Shown: piece by piece, positions 1 to 6,114 of the stretch
Position numbering within the stretch: the stretch's first letter is position 1
Layout of the letters: each line of letters starts with the position of its first letter
Source: CAZTGZ01 sp044339595
GTDB taxonomy: Bacteria > Bacteroidota > Bacteroidia > NS11-12g > UBA9320
Direction of reading: 5' to 3'
NCBI GenBank assembly: GCA_044339595.1
Contig: JBIIVF010000123.1
Coordinates: forward strand, 1-7,051
Length of the DNA stretch: 7,051 nucleotides
Made by a program: the position numbers and the translations under genes
The notes under the pieces: model-generated
Seen by the model: only the letters and a program-made list of their open reading frames with translations
What the model was told of the DNA's origin: nothing
The model's database searches: none

Positions 1-616
1 GGGCATCCGCACGAAGGTTGAGATATTTTTTCAGGGAGGCATCTTTGCAAATGCGGGCAGCGGTTCTCAGATGGCCGGCAGCAATGATGAGTTTATCTTT
101 ATAAACCACATGAAACGGAATGCTATAGAGTTTACCGGTGCTATCGCGGCGAATGACTGAATATTGTCCCTTTTTGTCTACCACCCTGGCCGCTTCCAGT
201 TCCTCTTTGGTCATGTCAGCCGGGTAATAATTGGCTCCGGCCGGTTTAGGACCTACGCCCGGTATAAACGGTTGGTTGTTATCAAGTCGGTTCCATGGAC
301 CGTAATTGATCTCTGCAAATCGACGCAGTTTTTCATCTTGAATAGACGATAAAAGGGCGTTTTTGTCGCCATAACTTTGTTCCCAGAACAGCCCATCCAT
401 CACCATGGCCGCTTTGATGAGGTGCGGCAACATAGCTTTTTCATCTTCAGTCAACTTACCGAGATCAGTAGTCAGAGATACGGTTGCATAGATGTCGAGG
501 CTGTCGTGGGCCGTTGAATCGGATGCCGTTTGATTGGATTCCTGTTGATTTTTTTTATCGCAGGATGACAGTAAAAGAGAGGAAAGGCAAACAGCCAGAA
601 GAATTGAGTTTTTCAT
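1..616 (-). CDS. Zn-dependent hydrolase / dipeptidyl-peptidase III-like lipoprotein (N-terminal part, truncated by window edge)
   Basis: The reading frame is open from the ATG at 616 to the left edge, giving 205 residues; the stop lies outside the window. Residues 1-19 are a lipoprotein signal peptide: Lys2, a hydrophobic core, then the lipobox LSSC with Cys19 as the lipidated residue, so the mature protein should be anchored in the envelope. After a short polar Ser/Asn/Gln linker comes a globular region with blocks such as LTEDEKAMLPHLIKAA, INYGPWNRLD and ADMTKEELEAA. From memory these match Bacteroidota proteins annotated as Zn-dependent hydrolase or dipeptidyl-peptidase 3 family (MEROPS M49-like). 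The zinc-binding HExxxGH-type motif of that family lies further downstream and cannot be seen here, so catalytic competence is untested. The probable role is peptide hydrolysis in the periplasm or at the cell surface. A TAnnTTTG octamer 18 nt upstream supports this start. Confidence 0.8.
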   Translation of the reverse strand, partial: MKNSILLAVCLSSLLLSSCDKKNQQESNQTASDSTAHDSLDIYATVSLTTDLGKLTEDEKAMLPHLIKAAMVMDGLFWEQSYGDKNALLSSIQDEKLRRFAEINYGPWNRLDNNQPFIPGVGPKPAGANYYPADMTKEELEAARVVDKKGQYSVIRRDSTGKLYSIPFHVVYKDKLIIAAGHLRTAARICKDASLKKYLNLRADA

Positions 617-888
617 AGGATTCAATGAGTCAGACAAATGTATGGAATTTTTGATGAGACAGCTATGCTGCGATGATTGGTTCAAGGGAGGTAATTTTGA
701 TATTCGACTACCAAAAGACCGGATATCCAATAATTTAAAAGTATCTATGATTTTTTAATGCTGATAATCAAAACTTTAAGGAAATGGATTGAAAAAATGA
801 CACCGGCTTTGAATAGTTCTGATGAATTTATCGTTTCTATCTCAATGGTACTATCATGATGGATTATTTCTTAGCGTCTCTCAACAGC
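617..888. other. A/T-rich intergenic region between divergent genes
   Basis: About 270 nt separate the minus-strand lipoprotein gene from the plus-strand small secreted protein. The stretch is visibly richer in A/T than its flanks, especially around 725-790. It contains no convincing open frame, RNA gene or strong hairpin. A TAATTTTG octamer at 692-699 matches the -7 consensus on the plus strand, but it lies about 190 nt from the next start codon. I see nothing else. Confidence 0.5.
635..642 (-). promoter_or_regulatory. Candidate Bacteroidota -7 promoter element for the lipoprotein gene
   Basis: The minus strand reads TACATTTG, an exact match to TAnnTTTG, 18 nt before the ATG at 616. No TTTG is found at the usual upstream distance, so only half of the promoter is supported. 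Confidence 0.4.
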
Positions 889-1188
889 ATGAACCCCCTT
901 TTCAGAAAAAAATATATTTCTTTCATCATCTTCTGGATTTGCATTTACCATTGCTCGGCACAAGAATCTCAAACCCGTAAGGGATTTATCAATGTCCAAC
1001 ATCCTGAACTTATGGCCATAGCCAACGGGGGAGACCCTGAAAACAAATATGCGCCTATCCACCCCAAATCAGAAGTGGGCATTTTTAGCTATTTTGAAAT
1101 TGAAGATGAATACGGAATTAAATTTCAATATATGCCCGGAGATTTTATCGTGGTTGGAGGAAATGGGTTGAAATACTTCCGGCGTTAG
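889..1188 (+). CDS. Small secreted protein of unknown function
   Basis: This frame encodes 99 residues from the ATG at 889. In-frame ATGs at 856 and 859 would add 11 or 10 residues. I prefer 889 because it puts the basic Arg6-Lys7-Lys8 cluster directly before the hydrophobic stretch 9-22, as in a normal signal peptide. A signal peptidase I site follows at CSA|QE (after residue 24), with the Gln +1 residue that is frequent in Bacteroidota. The mature protein is only about 75 residues, rich in Gly, Pro, Asp/Glu and aromatics. It carries HPELMAIANGGDPENKY and a final GDFIVVGGNGLKYFRR segment, probably beta-rich. No cysteines remain after the signal peptide. I recognise no family. Its base composition is more A/T-rich than the flanking genes. 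It stands alone and converges on the membrane-protein gene. The signal peptide is the main argument that it is real. Confidence 0.6.
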   Translation: MNPLFRKKYISFIIFWICIYHCSAQESQTRKGFINVQHPELMAIANGGDPENKYAPIHPKSEVGIFSYFEIEDEYGIKFQYMPGDFIVVGGNGLKYFRR

Positions 1189-1334
1189 CCCAATTGGCTG
1201 CTTCCATATAAATCGGGAATGCTTGGATTAAAATCAGGCGAAGGGGTAGTGAGGGATATGTAAACCATAGTTTTTTAGGCGTTTTAATTTCCGGAAGAAT
1301 CAACTTAACTACCTTGAATTCTGATGGTGAGATT
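1189..1334. other. Intergenic gap between convergent genes
   Basis: The gap lies between the ends of the small secreted protein gene (plus) and the membrane-protein gene (minus). I looked for a shared bidirectional terminator and found no strong GC-rich hairpin with a T tract. The T6 run near 1270 is not preceded by a stem, and the CCAATTGG at 1190-1197 is too short. Confidence 0.4.
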
Positions 1335-1742
1335 TTACCGGTTTGCCAATCGACTGCCTAACAACGAAGCCGGAAAGATGAACAGCAGCGCCATGGCCCA
1401 CATCCAACATGGACTCGGAATGTTGATCAGGTTAAAAACAGAAGCCGCGGTAATCAACCCGGCAAAGATAAAAAAGTACATTCTTGCCCTGCTTTTGCAT
1501 ACCAGACTTGCGGTTAGGGAAGCTAAAAAGGCACCCGCAATCCAACCCAATGGGATCATAAAAATGGCGAAAATTGGAGCGTTGTCCATGACATACTTGC
1601 CGGTTTCAGGAGCCATGGGGTCCATTCCTTCCGGAAGTGTGAAAAGGCTATGACTGACGGTTTCAAAGGCCATGATGGCTGAAACGCCGGCGATTAACCC
1701 TGCCACGATGCCGAGGATAAAACGGATGCTGGTATTTTTCAT
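1335..1742 (-). CDS. Small four-helix integral membrane protein, unknown function
   Basis: The protein has 135 residues, starting at the ATG at 1742 and ending at the TAA at 1335-1337. Four hydrophobic segments are clear: about residues 6-26, 57-81, 88-107 and 112-133. Between the first and second is a roughly 30-residue loop (LFTLPEGMDPMAPETG) rich in Pro, Met and acidic residues. Basic residues at K2/R7, in the K83-S-R-A-R87 loop and at the C-terminus (R131, R135) suggest by the positive-inside rule that both ends and the central loop face the cytoplasm. The Gly/Ala-rich helix 1 (GIVAGLIAGVSAIMA) suggests close helix packing. I recognise no enzyme motif. It lies 75 nt downstream of the fused E1 gene on the same strand, separated by the palindromic element, so co-transcription is possible. 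An A-rich leader (A7 run) precedes the ATG and no Shine-Dalgarno is present. Gene reality is fairly sure; function is unknown. Confidence 0.75.
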   Translation of the reverse strand: MKNTSIRFILGIVAGLIAGVSAIMAFETVSHSLFTLPEGMDPMAPETGKYVMDNAPIFAIFMIPLGWIAGAFLASLTASLVCKSRARMYFFIFAGLITAASVFNLINIPSPCWMWAMALLFIFPASLLGSRLANR

Positions 1743-1757
1743 TTTATACTTTTTTTA

Positions 1758-1806
1758 ACCCTTCAAGGGAGCCCCACCCTTGAAGGGTGGGGCTCCCTTG
1801 AAGGGT
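1758..1806. repeat. Perfect 24-bp inverted repeat with 1-nt centre (palindromic intergenic element)
   Basis: Arms 1758-1781 and 1783-1806 are exact reverse complements around a single G at 1782; I checked every pair by position. Inside are three copies of CCCTT(C/G)AAGGG, at 1759-1769, 1777-1787 and 1795-1805, spaced exactly 18 bp apart. The two 7-nt spacers, AGCCCCA and TGGGGCT, are themselves reverse complements. The element starts 11 nt after the E1 stop codon and ends 15 nt before the membrane-protein ATG. As RNA it could fold into one very stable hairpin on either strand. The minus-strand hairpin is followed by an A run rather than a T run, so it does not look like a standard intrinsic terminator. 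A dispersed REP/MITE-like repeat, or an mRNA 3'-end stabilising or polarity element, are the main alternatives. Confidence 0.9.
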
Positions 1807-1817
1807 GGGATTTTCTT

Positions 1818-3893
1818 TCAATAAGCCAACAGTGCCTCCAACGCTTCCGTAACTTTTTGCGCATTCGGAAGCATCACCTTTTCCAACCCCATATTTAACG
1901 GCACCGCCGGCACGTTGGCAGATCCCATCGACCGAACCGGCGCATCGAGCCATTCGAAGCACTCCCGGGCAATTCTGCCGGCTATGGCTTCGGCAAAACT
2001 GTTGTTGAGGGTTTCTTCTGTCAACACCAGAATTTTGCCATGCTTTTTCACTTGTGCGTAAATGGCTTCATCATCGCAAGGACTCAAGCTTCTCAAATCA
2101 AGAATCTCTATATTGTTGTCAAAATTCCTGGCTGCGGCTTCAGACCACCACACCCCCATTCCGTAAGTAATGATGCCCACGCTGTTGCCTTTTTTAATCG
2201 ATTCTTCAGAAGCAAAACGGGCAATTCTGGCTTTTCCTAAAGGAATGATATAATCTTCTGAGGGTTCAGGGCATTTGGCGCCTTCTGTTCCGGGAACTTT
2301 GCTCCAGTAAAGTCCTTTGTGCTCAAACATCACCACCGGGTTGGGGTCGTAAAAGGCGGCTTTCATCAATCCTTTCATATCCGCTGCATTGCTCGGATAC
2401 ACCACTTTGATCCCTTTGATCGGCAAAATACTCGATTCTACGGTTCCCGAATGATAAGGTCCACCGCCACCGTAAGCTCCTGTAGGCACACGAATCAGGG
2501 ATTGCACATGGTGTTTCCCGCGACTCAAATATCCACTTTTACTCAGCTCTGTCACGAGTTGATTGATGCCCGGCCATATATAATCGGCAAACTGAATTTC
2601 AACAATGGGTTTACATCCTACTGCACTCATGCCGGAGGTTGAACCCACAATATATGCTTCCTGAATAGGAGTATTAAAAACCCGGTCGGTGCCGTATTTC
2701 TGCGCCAGGGTAGCGGCTTCACGAAAAACGCCCCCCAAACGGATCCCTACATCTTGTCCATATAGCAAGGATTCGGGATGTTTTTTCAGGATCTCATCCA
2801 TGGCGAACAAAGCCGCATCGACCATAATCACCTTTTCAGCGCCTTCCGGTTCGCGGACGCCTCGTTCTTCCGTAACGGGTGTAGGTGCCAACACATGATT
2901 CATCAGTGTTTCCGGTGCCGGTTCAAGGGCATCTACCGCCTTTTGAAACTCAGTCCGCACAAATTCTTCGGCTTCTCGTTGAGTTTGATTCAGTTCTTCT
3001 TCATCGGCTCCGAGTTGAGTCATGAGCGATTTCATCACCGGAAACGGATCTCTCATTTGATGCGATTCCAGATCATCGCGATACCATTCGCTGCGCACTC
3101 CGGAGGTATGATGACCGAGCAAGGGCACACTCACATGTACCAAAATGGGTTTGCGATTCTCTCGCAGCCAGTCGATGGCCTCTCCCATTTCGGAATAGCA
3201 AGATCCAAAATCCGACCCATTGATGCGTCGGCGTTCCATGCCTTTAAATCCTGCGGCATATTCATAGGCGTCCATCGCGCGCATTTCCTTTCCGTTGGCA
3301 CTGATGCCCCAATCGTTATCCTGCACCAGATACAGGATCGGAAGCTGATGCAACACCGCCATTTGAAATGCTTCTGAAACTTCTCCTTCAGTAATGGATC
3401 CATCGCCAATAGAGCAAATCACCACCGGCTTTTCGGCTCCTTTGAGCAGATTTTGACTTTCGAGATATTTGAGGCCATGGGCAATGCCGGTTGTAGGAAT
3501 GGCTTGCATGCCGGTAGCACTGCTTTGATGTCCGATTTTAGGCATGTCCTCCCGCATCAGCGAAGGATGTGAATAGTAGGTTCTGCCTCCGCTAAAAGGA
3601 TCATCGGCCTTGGCGAGCAACTGAAGCATGAGTTCATAAGGTACCATCCCAATACCCAGCAAAAGACTTTCATCTCTATAATACGGCGCCACCCAGTCGA
3701 TGGATTTAAGATGAAAGGCGGTAGCCAATTGAATGGCTTCGTGGCCTTTGCTGGTGCTGTGCACGTATTTGGTGATCTGACGATTTTCGTCATAGATGGC
3801 TGCCATGGCGCGGGCCGTGCACATCAGTTTCCACGCTTTTCGGGCTATGTTTAAGGTAACTTTATGTTCTTCTCCTGATTTGGCGGTTGTCAT
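1818..3893 (-). CDS. Fused alpha/beta 2-oxoacid dehydrogenase E1 component (thiamine diphosphate-dependent; branched-chain type likely)
   Basis: This 691-residue protein joins both E1 subunits. It decarboxylates a 2-oxoacid on thiamine diphosphate and transfers the acyl group to lipoyl-E2 in the cytoplasm. The alpha part covers about residues 10-330: HSTSKGHEA at 45-53, PYYRDES at 70-76, and the ThDP/Mg motif starting at GDG 163-165 and ending at QDN 191-193. The usual QNN is here QDN, with the second Asn kept. The linker at about 330-353 is rich in Pro, Glu and Thr. The beta part covers about 354-691: PIQEAYIVG at 409-417 with the ThDP-activating Glu412, GGGGPYHSG at 475-483 with the likely catalytic His481, and a transketolase C-terminal domain from about 552 (DLRSLSPCDDEA at 599-610). 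Fused E1 proteins of this kind occur in Bacteroidota and Chlamydiae and are usually annotated as 2-oxoisovalerate dehydrogenase, but substrate choice (branched-chain versus pyruvate) cannot be read from sequence alone. No E2 or E3 gene is adjacent. The ATG at 3893 is the most upstream plausible start. Confidence 0.92.
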   Translation of the reverse strand: MTTAKSGEEHKVTLNIARKAWKLMCTARAMAAIYDENRQITKYVHSTSKGHEAIQLATAFHLKSIDWVAPYYRDESLLLGIGMVPYELMLQLLAKADDPFSGGRTYYSHPSLMREDMPKIGHQSSATGMQAIPTTGIAHGLKYLESQNLLKGAEKPVVICSIGDGSITEGEVSEAFQMAVLHQLPILYLVQDNDWGISANGKEMRAMDAYEYAAGFKGMERRRINGSDFGSCYSEMGEAIDWLRENRKPILVHVSVPLLGHHTSGVRSEWYRDDLESHQMRDPFPVMKSLMTQLGADEEELNQTQREAEEFVRTEFQKAVDALEPAPETLMNHVLAPTPVTEERGVREPEGAEKVIMVDAALFAMDEILKKHPESLLYGQDVGIRLGGVFREAATLAQKYGTDRVFNTPIQEAYIVGSTSGMSAVGCKPIVEIQFADYIWPGINQLVTELSKSGYLSRGKHHVQSLIRVPTGAYGGGGPYHSGTVESSILPIKGIKVVYPSNAADMKGLMKAAFYDPNPVVMFEHKGLYWSKVPGTEGAKCPEPSEDYIIPLGKARIARFASEESIKKGNSVGIITYGMGVWWSEAAARNFDNNIEILDLRSLSPCDDEAIYAQVKKHGKILVLTEETLNNSFAEAIAGRIARECFEWLDAPVRSMGSANVPAVPLNMGLEKVMLPNAQKVTEALEALLAY

Positions 3894-4032
3894 GGTTCAA
3901 TATTGACTGCAATTTTACAACTTTTAACCATGAATATGACTTCTGGGGCGTTTCAAAAGCCTTCATTCAGGGGTTCAAGCATTTACATGAGAATTCAAAT
4001 GATTAATACCGACTGCCTGAGTTCTCTTTCAC

Positions 4033-4040
4033 TAAATTTG
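4033..4040 (+). promoter_or_regulatory. Candidate Bacteroidota -7 promoter element for the helicase gene
   Basis: TAAATTTG is an exact TAnnTTTG match 20 nt before the helicase ATG at 4061, which would give a leader of roughly 15 nt. No TTTG is seen at the matching -33 distance, so the call rests on the -7 box and its position in the 167-nt gap shared with the divergent E1 gene. Confidence 0.45.
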
Positions 4041-4060
4041 CCATTCAGTCGATTAACACC

Positions 4061-5743
4061 ATGAATCAGGAAAAAGCCTTGGCCATATTGAAATCAGGCA
4101 GAAATGTATTGCTCACCGGAAGCGCCGGTGCGGGCAAGACCTATGTGCTGAATCAGTATATCCAATACCTAAAGTCACACAAAATCCCGGTGGCCATCAC
4201 CGCATCCACCGGCATTGCTGCGACCCATTTAAACGGCATGACCATCCACAGTTGGTCGGGCATCGGGGTGAAAGATCAATTGAGTTATGCCGACCTGAAG
4301 CATTTACAGGAAAGGTCCTATCTCAAGAAAAGCTTGGAACATTGCAAAGTGCTGATCATTGACGAAATCAGCATGCTGCATCGCAGGCAATTCGAAATGG
4401 TAGACCTCGTGTTAAAAACCTTCAAGAAAAACGAAATGCCTTTTGGGGGAATACAAATTGTTTTGTGTGGGGATTTTTTTCAGTTGCCGCCGGTGACCGA
4501 TCGACAGGAAGAAAACCGCGATCGATTTGCTTTTATGTCGCCCTTATGGGTGCAAGCCGATTTGCAAGTTTGTTATTTGACCGAACAATACCGTCAGCTC
4601 CACGGCAAAGACCTGAATGATATCCTCAATGAAATGCGGGCCGGCCTGGTTACGCACGATAGCATGGATAAACTCAAAGCCACCATGCACAACGAATTGA
4701 TGGGGGCTGCTACCCGTCTTTTTACCCATAATGCGGACGTAGACGAGCTGAATTTCCGTTTTTTAGAAAATCTATCCGGCAAAAAGCGAGAATACACCGC
4801 CCGCACCAAAGGGAATCGAAAACTATTGGAAACGCTGAAGAAAACCGTGCTCACTTACGAGAAATTACCCTTGAAAATCGGATCGAAAGTGATGTTTGTC
4901 AAAAACAATTATGATGAAGGATACATGAACGGCACCTTGGGCGAAGTGGTATCTTACACAGAAGAAACGGAATTGCCGGTGGTGCGCCTGAACAACGGCC
5001 GGGAAGTGGTTGCCGACGAACAGGTATGGTCGGTAGATGACGAAAAAGGCCGCCCTCTGGCCACCTTTACCCAGGTACCTTTGCGCCTGGCCTGGGCCAT
5101 TACGGTGCACAAAAGCCAAGGGATGACTTTGGATGCCGCTGAGGTTGATTTAAGCAGAACATTTGAACGCGGGCAAGGTTATGTGGCCTTATCGCGTTTG
5201 CGCAGTCTTGAAGGACTGAAGCTCACCGGCATAAATTTAAAAGCCCTAGAATCAGACCCACTCGTGTTGAAAGCAGACAATCGATTCAGGGAATTAAGCG
5301 ATCAGACCGATGCAAGTCTGGATTTTGAAACCCTGCAAGCCTCTTTTAATGCCTTCATCCTCCAGTGCGGGGGGTCCCTCGAACCGGTGAAAATTTGCGG
5401 CCATAAAAGAACTGCTAAAGCAGACACCTATGCACTCACCGCAGAGCTCGTTCAAAAAGGATATACCCTGGATAAAATTGCCAAGGAAAGAGGATTGAGC
5501 CCGGGCACCATTGCTTCTCATTTGGTGAAAATTCGGGAACGCGGCGTCATCAAAGACTTTTCAGCCTTTCATCCCGGTGCATTGATTGTTCAACAGGTTT
5601 CTGCCATTTGCGAACAAATAAAAAGTGAACAGAATCCCGAAAATTTTGCTGCCGATGGCTCCATCAAATTGGGTACGGTTTACGGCATGCTTCAAGGCAG
5701 CATCAACTATGAAGACATCCGTTTGGCCATGCTATTTGCCTAG
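4061..5743 (+). CDS. PIF1-like superfamily 1 DNA helicase with C-terminal helix-turn-helix domain
   Basis: The protein has 560 residues. It is an ATP-dependent, probably 5'-to-3', DNA helicase by family membership. Motifs in order: Q-motif-like Gln3; Walker A GSAGAGKT at 20-27 (Lys26); motif Ia ASTGIAA at 48-54; Walker B IIDEISML at 99-106 (Asp101, Glu102); motif III GDFFQLPPV at 137-145; TEQYRQ at 174-179 with a likely arginine finger at Arg178; AITVHKSQG at 346-354; and motif VI GYVALSRLRS at 373-382. All catalytic motifs look intact. After a linker at about 400-450, residues 456-498 resemble the helix-turn-helix found at the C-terminus of RecQ/PIF1-type helicases (HTH_40-like: GYTLDKIAKERGLSPGTIAS), probably for DNA binding. 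Known roles of the family are replication-fork support, G-quadruplex unwinding and recombination. It is divergent from E1 and followed after 20 nt by the 113-aa gene. I do not assign a gene symbol because bacterial PIF1 and RecD2-like naming is inconsistent. Confidence 0.92.
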   Translation: MNQEKALAILKSGRNVLLTGSAGAGKTYVLNQYIQYLKSHKIPVAITASTGIAATHLNGMTIHSWSGIGVKDQLSYADLKHLQERSYLKKSLEHCKVLIIDEISMLHRRQFEMVDLVLKTFKKNEMPFGGIQIVLCGDFFQLPPVTDRQEENRDRFAFMSPLWVQADLQVCYLTEQYRQLHGKDLNDILNEMRAGLVTHDSMDKLKATMHNELMGAATRLFTHNADVDELNFRFLENLSGKKREYTARTKGNRKLLETLKKTVLTYEKLPLKIGSKVMFVKNNYDEGYMNGTLGEVVSYTEETELPVVRLNNGREVVADEQVWSVDDEKGRPLATFTQVPLRLAWAITVHKSQGMTLDAAEVDLSRTFERGQGYVALSRLRSLEGLKLTGINLKALESDPLVLKADNRFRELSDQTDASLDFETLQASFNAFILQCGGSLEPVKICGHKRTAKADTYALTAELVQKGYTLDKIAKERGLSPGTIASHLVKIRERGVIKDFSAFHPGALIVQQVSAICEQIKSEQNPENFAADGSIKLGTVYGMLQGSINYEDIRLAMLFA

Positions 5744-5758
5744 CTTTGTGTAGCTTTG
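5741..5758 (+). promoter_or_regulatory. Tandem -7-like boxes ahead of the 113-aa gene
   Basis: TAGCTTTG occurs twice, at 5741-5748 and 5751-5758, both exact TAnnTTTG matches. The first begins with the helicase TAG stop codon. The nearest TTTG upstream (5722-5725) is 15 nt before the first box and 25 nt before the second, outside the usual spacing, so a full promoter is not proven. Confidence 0.35.
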
Positions 5759-5763
5759 CCGGT

Positions 5764-6105
5764 ATGCTCCCTGAAATAAACCTCAAATGGAATGAGATTC
5801 TGGACTTTTTGACCGAGCAATTTGGTCAAAAACCGGATATGAATAAAGTCTTGCTGCTGATTGGCATCCGCGAATTGGGCACTGCGCGAAGCGAATTTGC
5901 CAAAGAAGAAAAAGTGCAACTCATGCACATAGCGGTTTGCCGCGTATTCAGTACCGGTGGATATTACAAACTGGAAGGGTTAGACGAGAATGGATGGCCT
6001 CATTGGGAAAAAGTAAAAGACATGCCCTATTTGGACGTTTTCGAACAGGAATCCTTTTTACGCCAGCACATCGTTGAATATTTTGTTAGCGAGGATATCA
6101 TCTAA
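5764..6105 (+). CDS. Conserved-looking small cytoplasmic protein, unknown function (113 aa)
   Basis: The ATG at 5764 gives 113 residues. A TTG at 5746 would add six residues but lies inside the duplicated TAGCTTTG sequence, so the ATG is preferred. The protein has no signal peptide or membrane segment. It looks compact and alpha-helical at both ends: EINLKWNEILDFLTEQFG near the start, then MNKVLLLIGIRELG, and a C-terminal FLRQHIVEYFVSED helix. The middle holds an aromatic and Gly-rich stretch (FSTGGYYKLEGLDENGWPHWEKV) that may form a beta hairpin. I recall similar uncharacterised Bacteroidota proteins but know no function. It starts 20 nt after the helicase stop codon, so it may share its transcript or use the overlapping -7-like boxes. 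Its stop is 9 nt from the convergent hydrolase gene. Codon phase and composition look like the neighbours, so gene reality is likely. Confidence 0.75.
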   Translation: MLPEINLKWNEILDFLTEQFGQKPDMNKVLLLIGIRELGTARSEFAKEEKVQLMHIAVCRVFSTGGYYKLEGLDENGWPHWEKVKDMPYLDVFEQESFLRQHIVEYFVSEDII

Positions 6106-6114
6106 TCCAACCTC

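Noticed and set aside
692..699. TAATTTTG as the promoter of the small secreted protein.
   Set aside because: It matches the -7 consensus but is about 190 nt from the start codon with no TTTG at the right upstream distance, so chance occurrence in A/T-rich DNA is likely.
1324..1653. A 109-codon plus-strand open frame.
   Set aside because: It is antisense to the four-helix membrane protein; the minus-strand product has a coherent topology, while this one is a mix of basic and small residues with no domain.
1750..1817. The palindrome as a classical Rho-independent terminator of the E1 gene.
   Set aside because: In the E1 direction the stem is followed by T and then an A7 run; in the other direction by GGGATTTTC. 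Neither is a proper T tract directly after the stem, although some termination cannot be excluded.
1744..1962. A 72-codon minus-strand open frame running through the palindromic element and giving a repetitive PTLQG-type peptide.
   Set aside because: It overlaps the 3' end of the E1 gene in another frame, and its repetitive part is only the translated palindrome.
2778..3377. A 199-codon open frame on the plus strand.
   Set aside because: It lies wholly antisense to the well-conserved E1 coding sequence, has His/Phe/Arg-rich composition typical of a shadow frame, and shows no recognisable domain.
3910..3957. A promoter for the E1 gene on the minus strand (TAAAATTG at 3917-3910, TTTG at 3957-3954).
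   Set aside because: The octamer has one mismatch and the spacing to TTTG is about 36 nt, far from the usual range. A closer alternative at 3936-3929 has two mismatches.
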